From the NCBI RefSeq assembly GCF_958979055.1, contig NC_084886.1, positions 42,892,654 through 42,956,653 on the forward strand: a stretch of 64,000 bases of DNA, written 5' to 3'. The notes under the pieces were generated by a model. That model did no database searches. It had not been told where the DNA came from and saw nothing but the letters and a program-made list of their open reading frames with translations. Shown piece after piece: positions 1 to 11,723 of the stretch (its first letter is position 1; each line of letters opens with the position of its first letter). This stretch comes from Alnus glutinosa (taxonomy: Eukaryota > Streptophyta > Magnoliopsida > Fagales > Betulaceae). The position numbers were made by a program, and so were the translations under genes.

Positions 1-136
1 TCAAGTCATCCTTTAAAATTTGCACCACATCTTCTTGTCTTACATACCTTTTCTTTAGTATTACTCTACATTTTTTGTTGGATCACCTATTATGAATTTC
101 CCTACCATTTCTTTTCTCTTATCTCCTTTTGCCAAT

Positions 137-270
137 TAATGAGTAATGCTACGTACTATTATTTATCTTTTTTTTATTATTCAAATTTAATGGTGATTTT
201 AAAAATTATATTAATTTTAAGGGAATAAAAAGATAATAAAATAGTAATATATATGAAGGTAGCATTACTC
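137..270. mobile_element. MITE, Mutator-like (GAGTAATGCTAC ends)
   Basis: The ends form an imperfect inverted repeat: GAGTAATGCTACGTAC at 141 and its complement GTAGCATTACTC ending at 270. The interior is AT-rich and non-coding. The 9-base word TTTGCCAAT occurs just outside both ends (128-136 and 271-279), which fits the 9-bp target duplication of Mutator-type elements. Four extra bases lie between the left copy and the inverted repeat, so the exact left edge is uncertain. Confidence 0.65.
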
Positions 271-844
271 TTTGCCAATATGAGTCCATTGAAGAAACAA
301 AAGTGAAAGAAAAAAGAAAAAAAAAAGAGGTTAATTACGGCATTTCAAGTTCAAAAGGAACCGCCGGACGGGAGATGCAATTGTTCAAATTGAGCTCCAT
401 TGCGAGCTTCGTACATGGTAAAAACTCTATAATTAGACTGGATAAACATATATTTTTCTTCTAATTAACCTTCATATAAGCTTGGTCCAAAATTTACCAC
501 TTTGATAAAATACAAATTAAGTCGCATCCCCCGGCCCATCCACGATGGAATGGCTTATTTTGTTGTACGTTCTAAGTTGAATTTAGAAAAAAATTTGTAT
601 TATGCAACAAGTTGATAAATCATCAATTACCTTAAAGCTTAAATTAATTAAAAAATATAATCTAATTATTTTAATTAATATTTTTATAAAAAATAACTAA
701 GAAAATTATAGCAAATCAGGTCAATGAAACATATAAGCGACACTGTAAGCTGCAAGTATGTATCAGCAAAAACTAATTAGTCATCCTTAATATGAGTTTA
801 TTTATTAACTTTATTTTTAATTAGCCGTCCCTGATACATATGCA
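271..844. other. AT-rich intergenic DNA, nothing recognised
   Basis: Low-complexity AT-rich sequence with poly(A) runs. I see no open frame, RNA gene or repeat structure that I can support. Confidence 0.5.
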
Positions 845-1043
845 CAGGGGCGGAGCTACCCCTGGCCCAGGCGGGGCCCCCCCAAGGCCAGGGGTCTCCC
901 CCCAAAAATAAAAAAAAAATTCCTTAAAAATAAAAAAATTAATTAATTTTACCCCTAAATTTTGTTATTTTTATAGTTTTGACCCCTCTAAATTTTTTTT
1001 TTTTAATTTGACCCCCCAAATCTTGAATCCTAGCTCCGCCCAG
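845..1043. mobile_element. hAT-type MITE (CAGGGGCGGAGCTA ends)
   Basis: A 199-bp element begins CAGGGGCGGAGCTACC and ends CCTAGCTCCGCCCAG, an imperfect inverted repeat of about 14 bases. It is bounded by a perfect 8-bp duplication CATATGCA (837-844 and 1044-1051), the size expected for hAT transposons. The GGGGCGGAGCTA terminus is a very common hAT MITE end in plants. The interior is non-coding, with runs of C, A and T. Confidence 0.85.
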
Positions 1044-1051
1044 CATATGCA

Positions 1052-2688
1052 TATATTCTTATAACGACAACTCTAGTATCACCACTAAAAGTGTGGTCGC
1101 TAATGACCAATCTATATATATATATATGAGAGGCACACGTGCATATAGATTATAGGGTAAGGGTGAGGTGCGTGAGCCGTCAGATGTGCCTAATCTCTAT
1201 CTCGGGTAAGGGTCTACGTACTACCAAGAAAGATTATTCTTAGAAAAATGAATGAACTCCAACAACTATTTTTTTTTTCTTAGTCGATCATTAAATCTGT
1301 TTTCTACGTAAGATTTCACATATTTAATAATTGATTTTAAAATAAATAATTCGAATTCTACGAAATTTGTAAACGGATTATGTCTTATATGCCGATCGCC
1401 TCGCCACCCATCTCATCACTGACTCGCAAGTTCATAGGCCCAACTGCAGACAACTAAAACTTCGCACATGTTGTACTGTTATAAAGATATTTAAGAAAAG
1501 ACCAACATCATGTCTTCACAGTGTCTGTATATTCGTGTCACTGCATGTCAGGCTATGCAGCTTTCATTGGGAACCCCAACTGCTTGCTTTTGGCACTGTG
1601 ATTGTCCTTCAGCAGATCGAAGTGCGCGCGCGCATGGCTCACGGGAATGTACGTATACATACGTACCTTCTCTTCCAATTAAAAGAAGCTAGCTCGTGAT
1701 TTCCTTCATGCATGCTTGGCTCTGTGATCTTCCAATAATCATGCAAGCTAAGTCATGTAACCGCGGTGGAATCACTTCAGGTCCGGACCCACCCATGTTC
1801 TTCTTCTTACGTACCACCTATACTTGGACCTCATTGTTTTGTCTCTCTTGGACGCTGTCTGCCTGTGAATGTGGTCTATATGTTTTTTGTCACTATGGAA
1901 ATAAAACTGAAACCCCCACAGGCTTGGATCGAACCATGCATGCACACCCAATAGATCGATCTTTAGAGGATGAAATATAATGGATAGTATTCAGAAAAAC
2001 TATCATGCTAAAACCAACTAGTTCGGCTGCTAATTAATTAGCATGCATATATGCTTTGTTATAAAGGGATTTGGGAGTACAAACATGAAAATTTGTCGGG
2101 AACATTGACATCCTTTTTCGCACCGGTCCTAGCTTCCTTTCTCTGGAGAAGTGCCTGCATGTTTAAGGCCGATTGCAGCTCCAGCCCACTTGGAAAACCC
2201 ACCTGATCAACCCATTGTAGGCCCACCATTTTCTCACAACGTCCTCCCTCTTTTTTCGTTTCGTTTTATTACCTTTAAAAAATTAAACTATTTCTAATGA
2301 AAATATAATTTTTAAAAACAAAAAATTACCATTTTACGGACTGGAATCGCGATTTTAAACCAAATTAAAAAAAAAAAAAAAAAAAACAAATGTATCATTT
2401 AAAAGTTGATTTTTAAAAAATTAAAAAAAAAAATTGAATAACAAAATCTATATTTTCAAATCGTGTGCGCACAAATTTAAAGACTTAAAATTACCACGTG
2501 ATTTTTTCCAAGTTAATTAAATGATATTTTAAGAAACTCATTAATTTGGAAGGATAAAAGACTAAAAGAGGGTACCTAATTACAACTCTCTTTTTATTAC
2601 TGGGTGCAGTGGTGCACCAAGCTAGTTACATGTATACGTACAAAATTATACAAAGCTAGCGCTATTTCATGGACGACTTGGACAACCT
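1052..2688. other. intergenic, no gene recognised
   Basis: AT-rich DNA with short microsatellite-like (TA) stretches near 1115-1130 and poly(A) around 2368-2388. Short open frames between 1510 and 1980 show no family signature and I do not call them genes. Confidence 0.5.
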
Positions 2689-3059
2689 TCAAGCATTTGC
2701 GTTCTCGTTTAGCCTAGCAGCTGCGGTAATTGACTCTGCCACTCCAGCCGCACGATTCGCCAGATTCGGGTACGTTGTTTCTCAGCTCGGCTGTCGCCAC
2801 TCCTTCAGCATCCTGCCTAGTCGCCACCTTGTCAGCCGGCAACTTCGCCGTCGCACCCTGCAAAGTATTGAAAAAATAACACCTCAATCAGCTTCTCAAA
2901 TCCCACCAATAAACAATGAGAAATTCAATTCTGTTACACCAAACAAATTAACACGCATGCAGCTGATCATTGTTTATTAGTTTTTAATTACCACTAGCTA
3001 AAACATCACTCAGCTTGATCTTATAATCTTCGTCCCGTTCCACACGGGCATTGTAACTT
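2689..3059 (-). pseudogene. truncated second copy of the SMP-type LEA gene
   Basis: This is a decayed relative of the intact LEA gene at 12515-14204. Bases 2857-2689 match its last exon (start GATAKLPADKVATRQDAEGV), with the same splice acceptor context and the same terminal region ending near ARLNEN. Bases 3059-3006 match the end of its exon 2 (YNARVERDEDYKIKLSDVL). The last-exon copy needs a frame change about halfway, near the NN-NP position of the intact gene, to keep matching. Everything upstream of the exon 2 tail is missing: no SMP-like sequence is found beyond 3060. A dead 5'-truncated duplicate is the simplest reading. An assembly error is possible but would not explain the missing exons. 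Confidence 0.8.
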
Positions 3060-3206
3060 TGGAAAGGAATTGACAGGTGGCTTGGGAGAGCTAGACGTGG
3101 CAGGTGAAGAAATCGGACAGAGTTTTGAGTACTAGTAGTACAGGTGGCAGCTTGTTAGCTTCGGTGAGACTTCAAGTTACACGTGACATTGTCGTGTTAA
3201 AATTTT

Positions 3207-3772
3207 GGGTTAAATACTTCATTAGTACTTGAGTTTTCATGATTAGTTATTTTAAATTTAGTATCTTTATTAGATTTTTCGTCCAAATTTTAATAGCTCG
3301 CCACGTGTCAACCGCTGAGGTTAACACATGACACTATATATAAAAAAATAATAATAATAAAAATCTTTAAAAATTTAAAAAATTGAAAAAAAAAAATGAA
3401 AAAAAAAGAGGGGTCTTAGCCACCCCATTGGCCAAATTGGGGGTGGCCGAACCACCCCATGGGCAAACCCTCAAATTTTTTTGATGGGTTTTGGCTCTTG
3501 GGGTGGCTGAACCACCCCCAATAGCCAAAACCCAACAATTTTTTATTTTTTTGCCCCATGGGGTGGCCAAGGAGGATGGCTAAGCCACCCATCTTCTTCT
3601 TCTTCTTCTTCTTCTTCTTTTTTTTTTTTTTTTTTTTTTTCAATTTTATTATTTTTAATTAATTTTTAAATTTTTTTATTTTTTTTTATATAGTGCCAGT
3701 GGTTGACAAGTGGCGGGCCGTTAAAATTTGGACGGAAAATCTAACAGAAATACCAACTGGATTTTTACCCTA
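3207..3772. mobile_element. foldback element with GGGGTGGC motifs
   Basis: The outer arms (about 3207-3343 and 3687-3772) are imperfect reverse complements and share the block TCCGTCCAAATTTTAAC followed by a CGCCAC-TGTCAACC segment. The centre holds several copies of GGGGTGGC and GCCACCCC in both orientations plus a CTT/poly(T) run at 3594-3640. It encodes nothing convincing; the lysine- or phenylalanine-rich frames there are translations of the runs. No target duplication was found, so the superfamily is unassigned. Confidence 0.65.
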
Positions 3773-4698
3773 AAATTATTTACAAGGTGGTCATAGATTA
3801 TAATTGATAAAAATAATAATGCAAAAATTTTAATTTTTTCTATTTTTAAAAAAATATTTCATCAATTATAGATTATCATATCAGTTTGTATATGATTTTG
3901 TAGTAAAAGTTATTAGTACTTTGGACTAAAAAAAAAGTTGTTAGTACTCCAAACAAAAATGACAAAAAATGCTTGAGATACTACAATTTTTACTATAATT
4001 TACTTACAAACCAATGCATAAGAAAATCATGCATAATATTTGAATATTATTTATTGAATAAGACCGGCCCAATAATGAAAATAATCATATAAAATATTTG
4101 AAAATTATTTTTAGAATAATATATTTTACTTTCTGAACAATAATTTTTCTCTGTCTCTAAGTTTATATAGAGTTATGTTTTGTATTTTTATTTATTTCTT
4201 TTTCTCCAAGTATTTTGCTTGGAAAATATTCAAATTTTGTCTATATAAAGGCATGTCTATATTATTTTGGTATCAAGTTTAAAGTATCAATTAAATTTAA
4301 GTCTTTCAGAATTTTTTTTTTTATTTGCTTATTTGGGACAATTAGAGTCTTTAATTTCTCTTCCCTATTTGTTATTTTTTATCTTCCTAAATTTTCTTTT
4401 CAATCTTCAATTCTTAATTTCTGCTCCTATATGAAACAACCTTAATTAATTTTGTCCCATGTCACAAACTTCACACGACATTTTATATATAATTGGTGAA
4501 ATTATTAAACTCTTATACTCATGTGCAGGAGCGGACCCAATTAAGTATAATTGCCTCGAGGAAAATTCCCTTAAAATCTATATTTTTTTAGAATTTAATA
4601 TTATTTTTTTATACACTAATTGGAATGTGTTTTTGCGAGTATGTCTTCTATGGTTCGAGGAACAAAGAATTGATAGTTGCCTTCAAATAAAGCCCCAA
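3773..4698. other. AT-rich intergenic DNA
   Basis: Very AT-rich sequence with no coding frame carrying a recognisable domain. It ends at the target site of the hAT element. Confidence 0.5.
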
Positions 4699-6056
4699 GC
4701 ACTTACTAGGGGTGTAAATCCGGACCGGATATAACCGGATCCGGACATTAACCGGTTCAGGGAAACCGGAAAACCAGGAAATCCGGTTGGAATCCGGGTA
4801 CCCGGAGCCGGAGCCGGGTATTTATTTCAAAAAATTCCGGTTATACCCAGGTACCCGGCTCCGGGTAGGTTAATTAATTAAAAAAAAAAATTACCCCCTG
4901 CCCTTTTATCCTAAAACTACATGCATAGGAAGAGGGGGAGGACTGGAGGAGCATTTCGTCATTCCCCTGTTGACTGTTGCCCTAGGCTATCATCAAATCA
5001 AAACCCTTCAATTGCTCACTGCCGCCTCTCCATTTCACTTCACCTTCAGACAGAAATTTCAAATCATCTCATCTCATCTCTTTCTCCATTTCATTCTCCA
5101 TCACGACATCACTGATTCACGGCATCACTGATTCTGAATCAGTGAATCACCGCATCACGTTGTTCAGCCGCAGAGCCGCTCGCCACTCCTCGCCGACCGT
5201 CGCCAACTCCTCGCCGACTCGCCGCCTACCAGGTAACCAGACGTCTTTGCTTAGTTTCTTTTGTGCATTGATATGGTTGATAGATGGGGCCAAAGCATGG
5301 TCGTTGGTTGAGTACTGAGTGGTGCTATTTGTACATTAAATGGGTGGTGTACGCTGTACGCTGTACACTATACACTACACTCTGTTTACACCCAATGCAT
5401 ATATATGATGGGGTTCTATACTGTCAAAATACACCGAGTGTATACGTATATATACTCCGTTAATGTACAAATAGTATTACTATTTAATTGCTGCCCCGCC
5501 CGTGAGATTCAGAGAAAACAGAGCATAAACACAACAAAAAAAAATAACCAGACTCTGCAAATCATTGGAGTCAAGAAGCATAAAAAACAGTGTATAGAAA
5601 ACAAAAATAGAAACAGAACATCCACACAATCATGGAGAATGGTCCTTAGACCAAATAGTATCTCCTTTAGCATAACTTGTCAGGAAAATTATGAATAAAA
5701 AGGACGTAGAAACTGTAGAACCTGAGAGTGCAGAATCTGGTTTTGTTTCTGAGCTGAAATGGATAGGTGACTGCAATAAACTACAATTTCATAGCAACAA
5801 CTACAATTTCATGCTAGTGCTCACATAATCCATGTCACTACTCAATAGCAAAAAAGATTGTGTACAATGAATGAGACATACTTTGATAATATTGGTGCTA
5901 AAATGAAATAGGTGTTTTTCATATTATCGATGAATATGACTGCAATAAACTTTGTATTATTATGTTGTTAATGTTGTTTTATATTATTATGGATCTTCAT
6001 TGGATGGTCAGTACTATTAAGTGTAATATTGTTTTTATGCTCCAACTAGGCCTATT

Positions 6057-9000
6057 ATGGAAAATGTCAATGACAATGAGTCACATGACAAGCCTCCAAC
6101 TACACATGATGAAACCCCTTCGCCTTCCTTGCAAACTGAATTGGACCCCTCCAAAAACAAATCACAAGCTATGAATCGGTCAAAAGTATGGTTGCACTTT
6201 ACAAAAGTGACACCAATTGACAAGGAAAAGCCTAAGGCAGCATGCAATCATTGCCATAAGATATTAGGGTGTCACTGGAGACATGGCACTACTGCTTTGA
6301 AGAACCACCTTACCTATAACTGTCCAACCTCTCCACTTAGAGATTTGGAAAAATCCAGTGTACCCAAAGGTCAAACTCTCTTGCAACAGTCATTTAAAAA
6401 AATGTCAGAGAGCGGTAGTTGCCATACCACTACCACCCAACTAGGATTTGTGAAGTACGATCCGATTAAAATAAGGAAGTTGGTTGTTCAATATTTCATC
6501 ATGGAGGAATTACCTTTTAGGCATGTGGAGAGTTATGGGTTTAGAGAATTGATAAATGGAATTGAACCAAGGTTCAATTTACCATGTCGCATTACTCTAC
6601 AAAAAGATTGCATGAAACTTTATAAGGAAGAAAAACTTAAATTGAAGGCTTCTTTGAGGGGTAAAAGAATTTGCATCACTACTGATACATGGACATCTCT
6701 TCAAAATTTGAACTACATGGTTGTCACCGCTAGCTACATAGATTCTAGTTGGAGAATGCATAAAAAAATAATCAAGTTTAACTTGATTTCAAGTCATAGG
6801 GGTGAAAATATTGGAAGAATGTTGGAAAATACATTGATAGAATGGGAGATTGAATCCGTGTTCACTGTTACAGCTGATAATGCGACAGTCAATGATGTGG
6901 CGATTGATTATATGAAAAGGAAGTTGAAGGACAAGAAAGGTTCTATTTTGGGAGGTGAATTCATTCACATGAGGTGTGCCGCTCATATATTAAATCTTAT
7001 TGTAAATGAAGGCTTGAAAGGATTGGGTGATTGTGTTTCTAATATTAGGAACGCAGTGAAATTTGTGAGGTCTTCACCACAGAGAATGGCAAGGTTTAAA
7101 GAATGCATAAAGTGTGAAAAAACTCAAAGTACGAAGACAGTGTGTCTAGATGTTCAAACAAGATGGAATTCTACGTACTTAATGTTGAGTGCGGCTGCGA
7201 AGTACGAAAAAGCTTTTACTCGACTTGGGGAGGAAGATGGTAATCCTTTTGTTGTTCCTAGCTATGATGAGTGGAAAAATGCTAGGGAATTTGTGAAGTT
7301 TTTGAAACCTTTTTATGAAGCCACATTGAAGTTTTCTAGTTCAACTCATGTCACCTCCAACTCATATTTCATTCAACTTTGTATTATTATAAAGACATTG
7401 GCCGATGGGTGTATGAATTGTAATCCTATCATTAGTGTAGTGAGTTGGGATATGAAAAAAAAATATGAAAAGTATTGGGGGACTATGGAAAGGATTAACT
7501 TATTGTTAAATATTGCTCATATTCTTGACCCGCGTACCAAGTTGAAGGCGTTAAAATATTATTTGGAAAAATGTAGTGGCTCTGATTGGGCGAAACAAAT
7601 CGAGACAAATGTGAAAGACCTCTTGAACCGCTTGTGGGAGCAATATGATAAGTTATATGGGAGGCATTTGTCTAACCTTGATGCGGGTGTGGAAAGTTCA
7701 AGTGTTGCTTCTATAGATGTTAGTGTTGTTGATGATGATGATGATGATGCACTTACAGACACTACAAAAAAAAGGCAAATTCTGGACGGTTTTTTTCTGG
7801 ACGGTTTTTAAAACCGTCTAGAATTAAATTTTTACAGACGGTTTTTTGAAAACCGTCCGTAAAAAAATAAATTACGACGGTTTTAAAAAAACCGTCTGTA
7901 AATTTACAGACAGTTTTGAAAAACCGTCTGAAAATGTAAATTTTTAGACGGTTTTAATAAAACCGTCAGTAAAATTACAGACGGTTTTACTTAAAACCGT
8001 CTACAAATTATTTTGCAGTCGGTTTAATTGAAACCGTCTGCAAAATGCAGACGATTTGAATTAAACCGACTGCATTTTTACAGACTGCAATTTTATTTTT
8101 AAAAATATGGAGTCCATGTCATCGATCCGCACCTCAAATAAACCCCACATCTCGACCGTCTCTTTCATTTATCAACGACCCACAGTGTTTTTAAATCCCT
8201 CTTGGCCAAGATTTTCCCCAAGATCAGGCAGGGCGCGACTGAAGATTGGCGAGACGGGCGACGGTATCATTCTTCTTCTTCTCTCTCCGGCCGGCAACTG
8301 GAGACGGGCGACGGGATCTGGACTGAACGGCGGGATCTGGATGACAGGAACGGAATGGCGGGAGAGAGTGTCGGATCTATCAAACCCATGCCGGTGTGCG
8401 TGGGTTTCCGACGGATCTGGCGATGTTGTCGAGGTTTCCGGGCTGATTCGGCCGAAACCGGCTCTGGGTCGTTGTGGGTTGGAGTTGATGGGTTGGTGAT
8501 TGGGGTGGGTTTCGGTGATTGTTATGGGTTGAAGCTGACGGGTTTGCTTCTTTTTTTTTTTTTGATTGTTTGAGGTATATATTTTTTGGTTGATTTGTGA
8601 AAGGGGGTTGGTTGGCTGTGGCTGTGGAAGAGAAACAGAGGATGGGTTGAAGCTGTCGGGTTTGCTTTTTTTTTGATTGTTTGAGGTTGATTTGTGGTTG
8701 TACAGAAATATTTTTTGGTTGATATGTGGTTGGTTGTGGCTGTGGAAGAGAAACAGAGGAAGACGTCGATTAGCTAGCTTGTAGCAGATTTGGTGCGGCT
8801 GAACGGCTCGATGGTGGTGACCGGAGCTGATCGATTTTCGGTGTATATTCCTGGACTCCGGTGGAGAACGAGAAGGAGCACCGCTGGACAAAAATAATAA
8901 TTAAAAAAAAAAAAAAAAAAAACAGGTTCCCGACGGTTTTGGGCAAAACCGTCCATAATTTTTCTGGACAGTTTGGCCCAAACTGTCTAGAAATGCTTCT

Positions 9001-9536
9001 GGACGGTTTGGGCCAAACCGTCCAGAAATTCATTTAGCGACACTATATCCTAGACGGTTTTAAACCGTCTAGAAAAAAAGTCTGGAATTGATTCCAGACG
9101 GTTTTTTTGCATTTCTGGACGGTTAGAATTTGCCTTTTTTTTTTTGTAGTGAGAGACGAAATATATGAAGTTTTTCATGAAACACCTTGAGGAAGAGAGC
9201 AACTCGGAGTGTATGTCGGAGGTGGATCGTTATTTTTTGGATGGGTGTGAAGCATCAACAAATGAATTTGACATCTTACTTTGGTGGAAGGTTAATGCAC
9301 CTAAATATCCTATCCTCGCAGAGATAGCCTGTGATATATTGGCCATTCCTATTTCTACAGTTGCATCTGAGTCTGCATTCAGCAATGGAGGACGCATATT
9401 GGATCCCTTTAGGAGTTCTTTATCTCCATTGACAGTTGAGGCCTTGGTTTGCACACAAGATTGGTTAAAGAGCAATGAAGGCTTGGAGTATGAGAATTTT
9501 ATTGAAATGTTTGATGAGCATGGTAAATGTTTATAA
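6057..9536 (+). CDS. hAT transposase (BED finger, RICESLEEPER-like), split by CACTA
   Basis: The enzyme would cut and paste its own element in the nucleus. The frame runs from the ATG at 6057 to 7759 and resumes at 9155; leaving out the CACTA and one target copy gives 694 codons with no stop. A BED zinc finger lies at residues 63-89 (C63, C66, H84, C89). The RNase H-like core shows CITTDTWTS with D210, VTADNATVND with D274 and the RCAAHILNL motif at 306-313. A QTRWNST motif and the ILDPR block follow. The C-terminal hAT dimerisation region has IPISTVASESAFSNGGR with the likely catalytic E640. As it stands, translation stops inside the CACTA after about 17 foreign codons, before E640, so the product should be inactive. 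The family resembles DAYSLEEPER/RICESLEEPER proteins, but TIRs and target duplication make this a transposon copy and not a domesticated gene. A possible GTAAAT donor at 9523 could change the last few residues. Confidence 0.88.
7760..9151. mobile_element. non-autonomous CACTA element inserted in hAT transposase
   Basis: The 1,392-bp insert begins CACTACAAAAAAAAGGC and ends GCC followed by poly(T) and GTAGTG, the diagnostic CACTA/En-Spm termini. AGA flanks both sides (7757-7759 and 9152-9154), the 3-bp duplication of this superfamily. Subterminal zones (about 7786-8060 and 8930-9125) are packed with ACGGTTTT/AAAACCGT units in both orientations, the expected transposase-binding array. No transposase is present. 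The GC-rich middle (about 8200-8520) looks unlike the rest and could be captured host DNA. Exact flanks suggest a recent insertion. Confidence 0.92.
8526..8762. repeat. tandem duplication inside the CACTA element
   Basis: Two copies of roughly 118 bp, starting GGGTTGAAGCTGACGGG at about 8526 and GGGTTGAAGCTGTCGGG at about 8645. Both contain a poly(T) run, TTGATTGTTTGAGG and GGCTGTGGAAGAGAAAC-type words. They differ by small indels and substitutions. Confidence 0.75.
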
Positions 9537-9707
9537 ATTCATTTTAGTTTTCATTATTATTAATTCATTTTAGTTATTTATTCATTTAACTAATTCTCTT
9601 CTCTTCTTTTTTTTTTTTTTTTTTTTTTTTGTTTTCCTTCTATTGTAGTTGTAGATGATTGAGAGCAAAGCTACAAAAAGCCAGAAACCGGACCATGCTG
9701 GGAACTT

Positions 9708-9965
9708 TTGGTTATGAACTTTTTTAATATGTTTATGGATTTTTGGTTATGAACTTTTTAAATATATTTATGGACTTTTGGGTATAAACTTTTTTAATAT
9801 GTTTATGGACTTTTGGGTTTGAACTTTTTTAATATGTTTATGGACTTTTGGTTATGAACTTTTTTAATATGTTTATGGACTTTTATTTATGAACTTTTTT
9901 AATATGTTTATGGACTTTTGGGTTTGAAGTTTGAACTTTTTTAATATGTAATATGTTTATGAGAA
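9708..9965. repeat. minisatellite, about 40-bp unit, six to seven copies
   Basis: The unit is close to GAACTTTTTTAATATGTTTA followed by TGGACTTTTGGTTAT, repeated with small changes. It lies just downstream of the transposase stop inside the hAT element, in its 3' untranslated or subterminal zone. Confidence 0.85.
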
Positions 9966-10468
9966 TTAATGCATTCTAGTGGATTGCATCTTTTCTCTCT
10001 GTACACATTCAGGGGTGGTTCAATTCATTTATTTTATATCAGTAATATAATGCATATTGCATTGTTCTTTTTCCCTCTTCAATGACATTATGAGATTTCT
10101 GTAAATCAGATAAGTTAGATAACAATCTTGATTCTGGGCATTACTACTAAGTTTTTGGCTAAGAAAACATCAAGGATAATAAGACTTTATTACTCTATTG
10201 GCTACTGATCTAGTTAGACAATTACAAGGGTTCGGTTGAAATTATTTACAGCATTTAGTTTCAAAAAATTGGGCAATTTTTTTTTTTTTAATATATAACC
10301 CGGACCGGATACCCGGTTTTACCCAGGTACCCGGGTAAAACCGGGTACCTGGACACCCCGGATACCCGGGTCCGGGCCCGGGTGTTTAAAGCCTAAAACC
10401 CGGGGACCCGGAGCCGGTTCCCGGGTTTCACCCAATACCCGAAAACCCGCTCCGGATTTACACCCCTA

Positions 10469-10575
10469 GCACTAACCAAAAGACAGGTCGCGCGCTCCGA
10501 AAGTGTTACTAAAATGATCAAATAATTATATTCGTAGTTGTTGACCAATGAAAGGCGGCCTAATTGCCTTTCAAT

Positions 10576-10607
<32 letters not shown>

Positions 10608-11112
10608 TTGAAAAAAAAAAAAAAATAGTTCAAACTTTTCAAATAATTTTTTATTTTATTAAAAATATTTTTGTCATCGAAGAGCCTTAACAATTTTTTT
10701 AGAAGTAATGTCATCTCTTCGATATAATATTTCTTAGAGAAATGATTATTGTACAACTCCAACAACTTTTTTTCAAACTAACTATTTGATTTGTTTTCTT
10801 ACATATGAATCATACACATTCAATGGTTATTTTTTAAAAAATAAAATAAAATTGTTAGAGTTGTATAAGAATTGTACGAAAGTTGTAAACGTATCATATT
10901 TCTATTTCTTATGTCATTTTTTTTTTAAAGAACATATAAAAGAATTTGAGACACAGAAAATAATAACTCTTTTTTTAAAAAAAAAAAAAAGAAAAAAGAA
11001 AAAAAGAAAAAGAGAGAGAGAAATAAATCATATTTGATAGAACAAATCATAAATAGTTTATACTATTTTTCTTTAATTTGCACCATACCAATTCAAAATT
11101 TAATTAACTATA
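10469..11112. other. intergenic, poly(T)/poly(A) rich
   Basis: Contains the right hAT target copy (10469-10476), a long T run at 10577-10606 and poly(A) at 10977-10990. The lysine-rich frames here are translations of these runs. No gene is seen. Confidence 0.5.
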
Positions 11113-11306
11113 TTGGAGAAATTATTATTCCCTAAAGCCCGAGCAAGCCCATGACCGAACTAGTGGGCCCATTCAGTCTAATTGACCCGAAGAGACCCAG
11201 GAAGACCTGGTCGGTTATGGGGTATAGAATATTCTATGAATTGAATTTTATGAATATAGTCGATCGGTCACCAGAGCTGGGGATAAGCACTGCTGAATAG
11301 TCCTGG

Positions 11307-11492
11307 AATAATGATTGAATACTACCCAAAGATACAATTTTTCACCACTTTGTCTATGTGGCAAAGTGGTCCCCCACTACTTTTTGAATTTTTTTTTTTT
11401 TTTTTTTTAAATAAATTAAAGTATGAGACCACCTTGCCACATAGGCAAGATGGTAAAAAGTTGTATCTTTAGGTGGTATTCAATCATTACTC
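11307..11492. mobile_element. MITE family A, copy 1
   Basis: The terminal inverted repeat reads (GAG)TAATGATTGAATACTACC with an inner arm around GTGGCAAAGTGGTC. ATAGTCCTGG flanks both sides (11297-11306 and 11493-11502), a perfect 9-10-bp duplication pointing to Mutator-type mobilisation. It is inserted in the LTR-like fossil. Confidence 0.82.
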
Positions 11493-11541
11493 ATAGTCCT
11501 GGGTTGTCATTGTCTCGAGAATGCGAGAAGAACATATGGAT

Positions 11542-11723
11542 GAGAAATGATTCCTACACTCATTTCTCACAACAGCCCCCCAACAAGCTGACATGGCTGG
11601 TAATATTTTATTATTTTTTTTGTTTTCTTTTCTTTTCTTTTTGTAAAAAAATAATAAAATATTGCCAGCCACATCAGCTTGTTGTGGGGCTGTTGTGAGA
11701 AATGAGTGTAGGGATCATTTCTC
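11542..11723. mobile_element. MITE family B, copy 1
   Basis: The ends are GAGAAATGATTCCTACACTC and its complement, and arms of about 70 bp continue through CAACAAGCTGACATGGCTGG. The flanks CATATGGAT and TATATGGAA match at 7 of 9 positions, a probable 9-bp duplication. It lies 50 bp from the family A copy, in the same LTR-like fossil. Confidence 0.75.

Larger units (their letters stand above)
4707..10468 (+). mobile_element. hAT transposon, complete, 5.76 kb, with nested CACTA
   Basis: The left end TAGGGGTGTAAATCCGGA and the right end TCCGGATTTACACCCCTA are perfect 18-bp terminal inverted repeats. The flanks GCACTTAC (4699-4706) and GCACTAAC (10469-10476) form an 8-bp target duplication with one mismatch. 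Subterminal DNA at both ends is crowded with CCGG/ACCGG/CCGGGTA words, as expected for transposase binding sites. A probable non-coding first exon ends at 5232 (CAG|GTAACC); the acceptor before the transposase ATG is at 6048-6049. The transposase frame runs 6057-9536 and is split by the CACTA element at 7760-9151. Without that insertion the element is about 4.4 kb, a normal size for an autonomous plant hAT. Confidence 0.92.

Noticed and set aside
3367-3643. Lysine- or phenylalanine-rich open frames
   Set aside because: Translations of CTT and poly(A/T) runs inside a foldback element.
8107-9033. Several frames of 60-240 codons inside the CACTA element
   Set aside because: Overlapping on both strands, no family signature, and they run into transposase-binding repeats.
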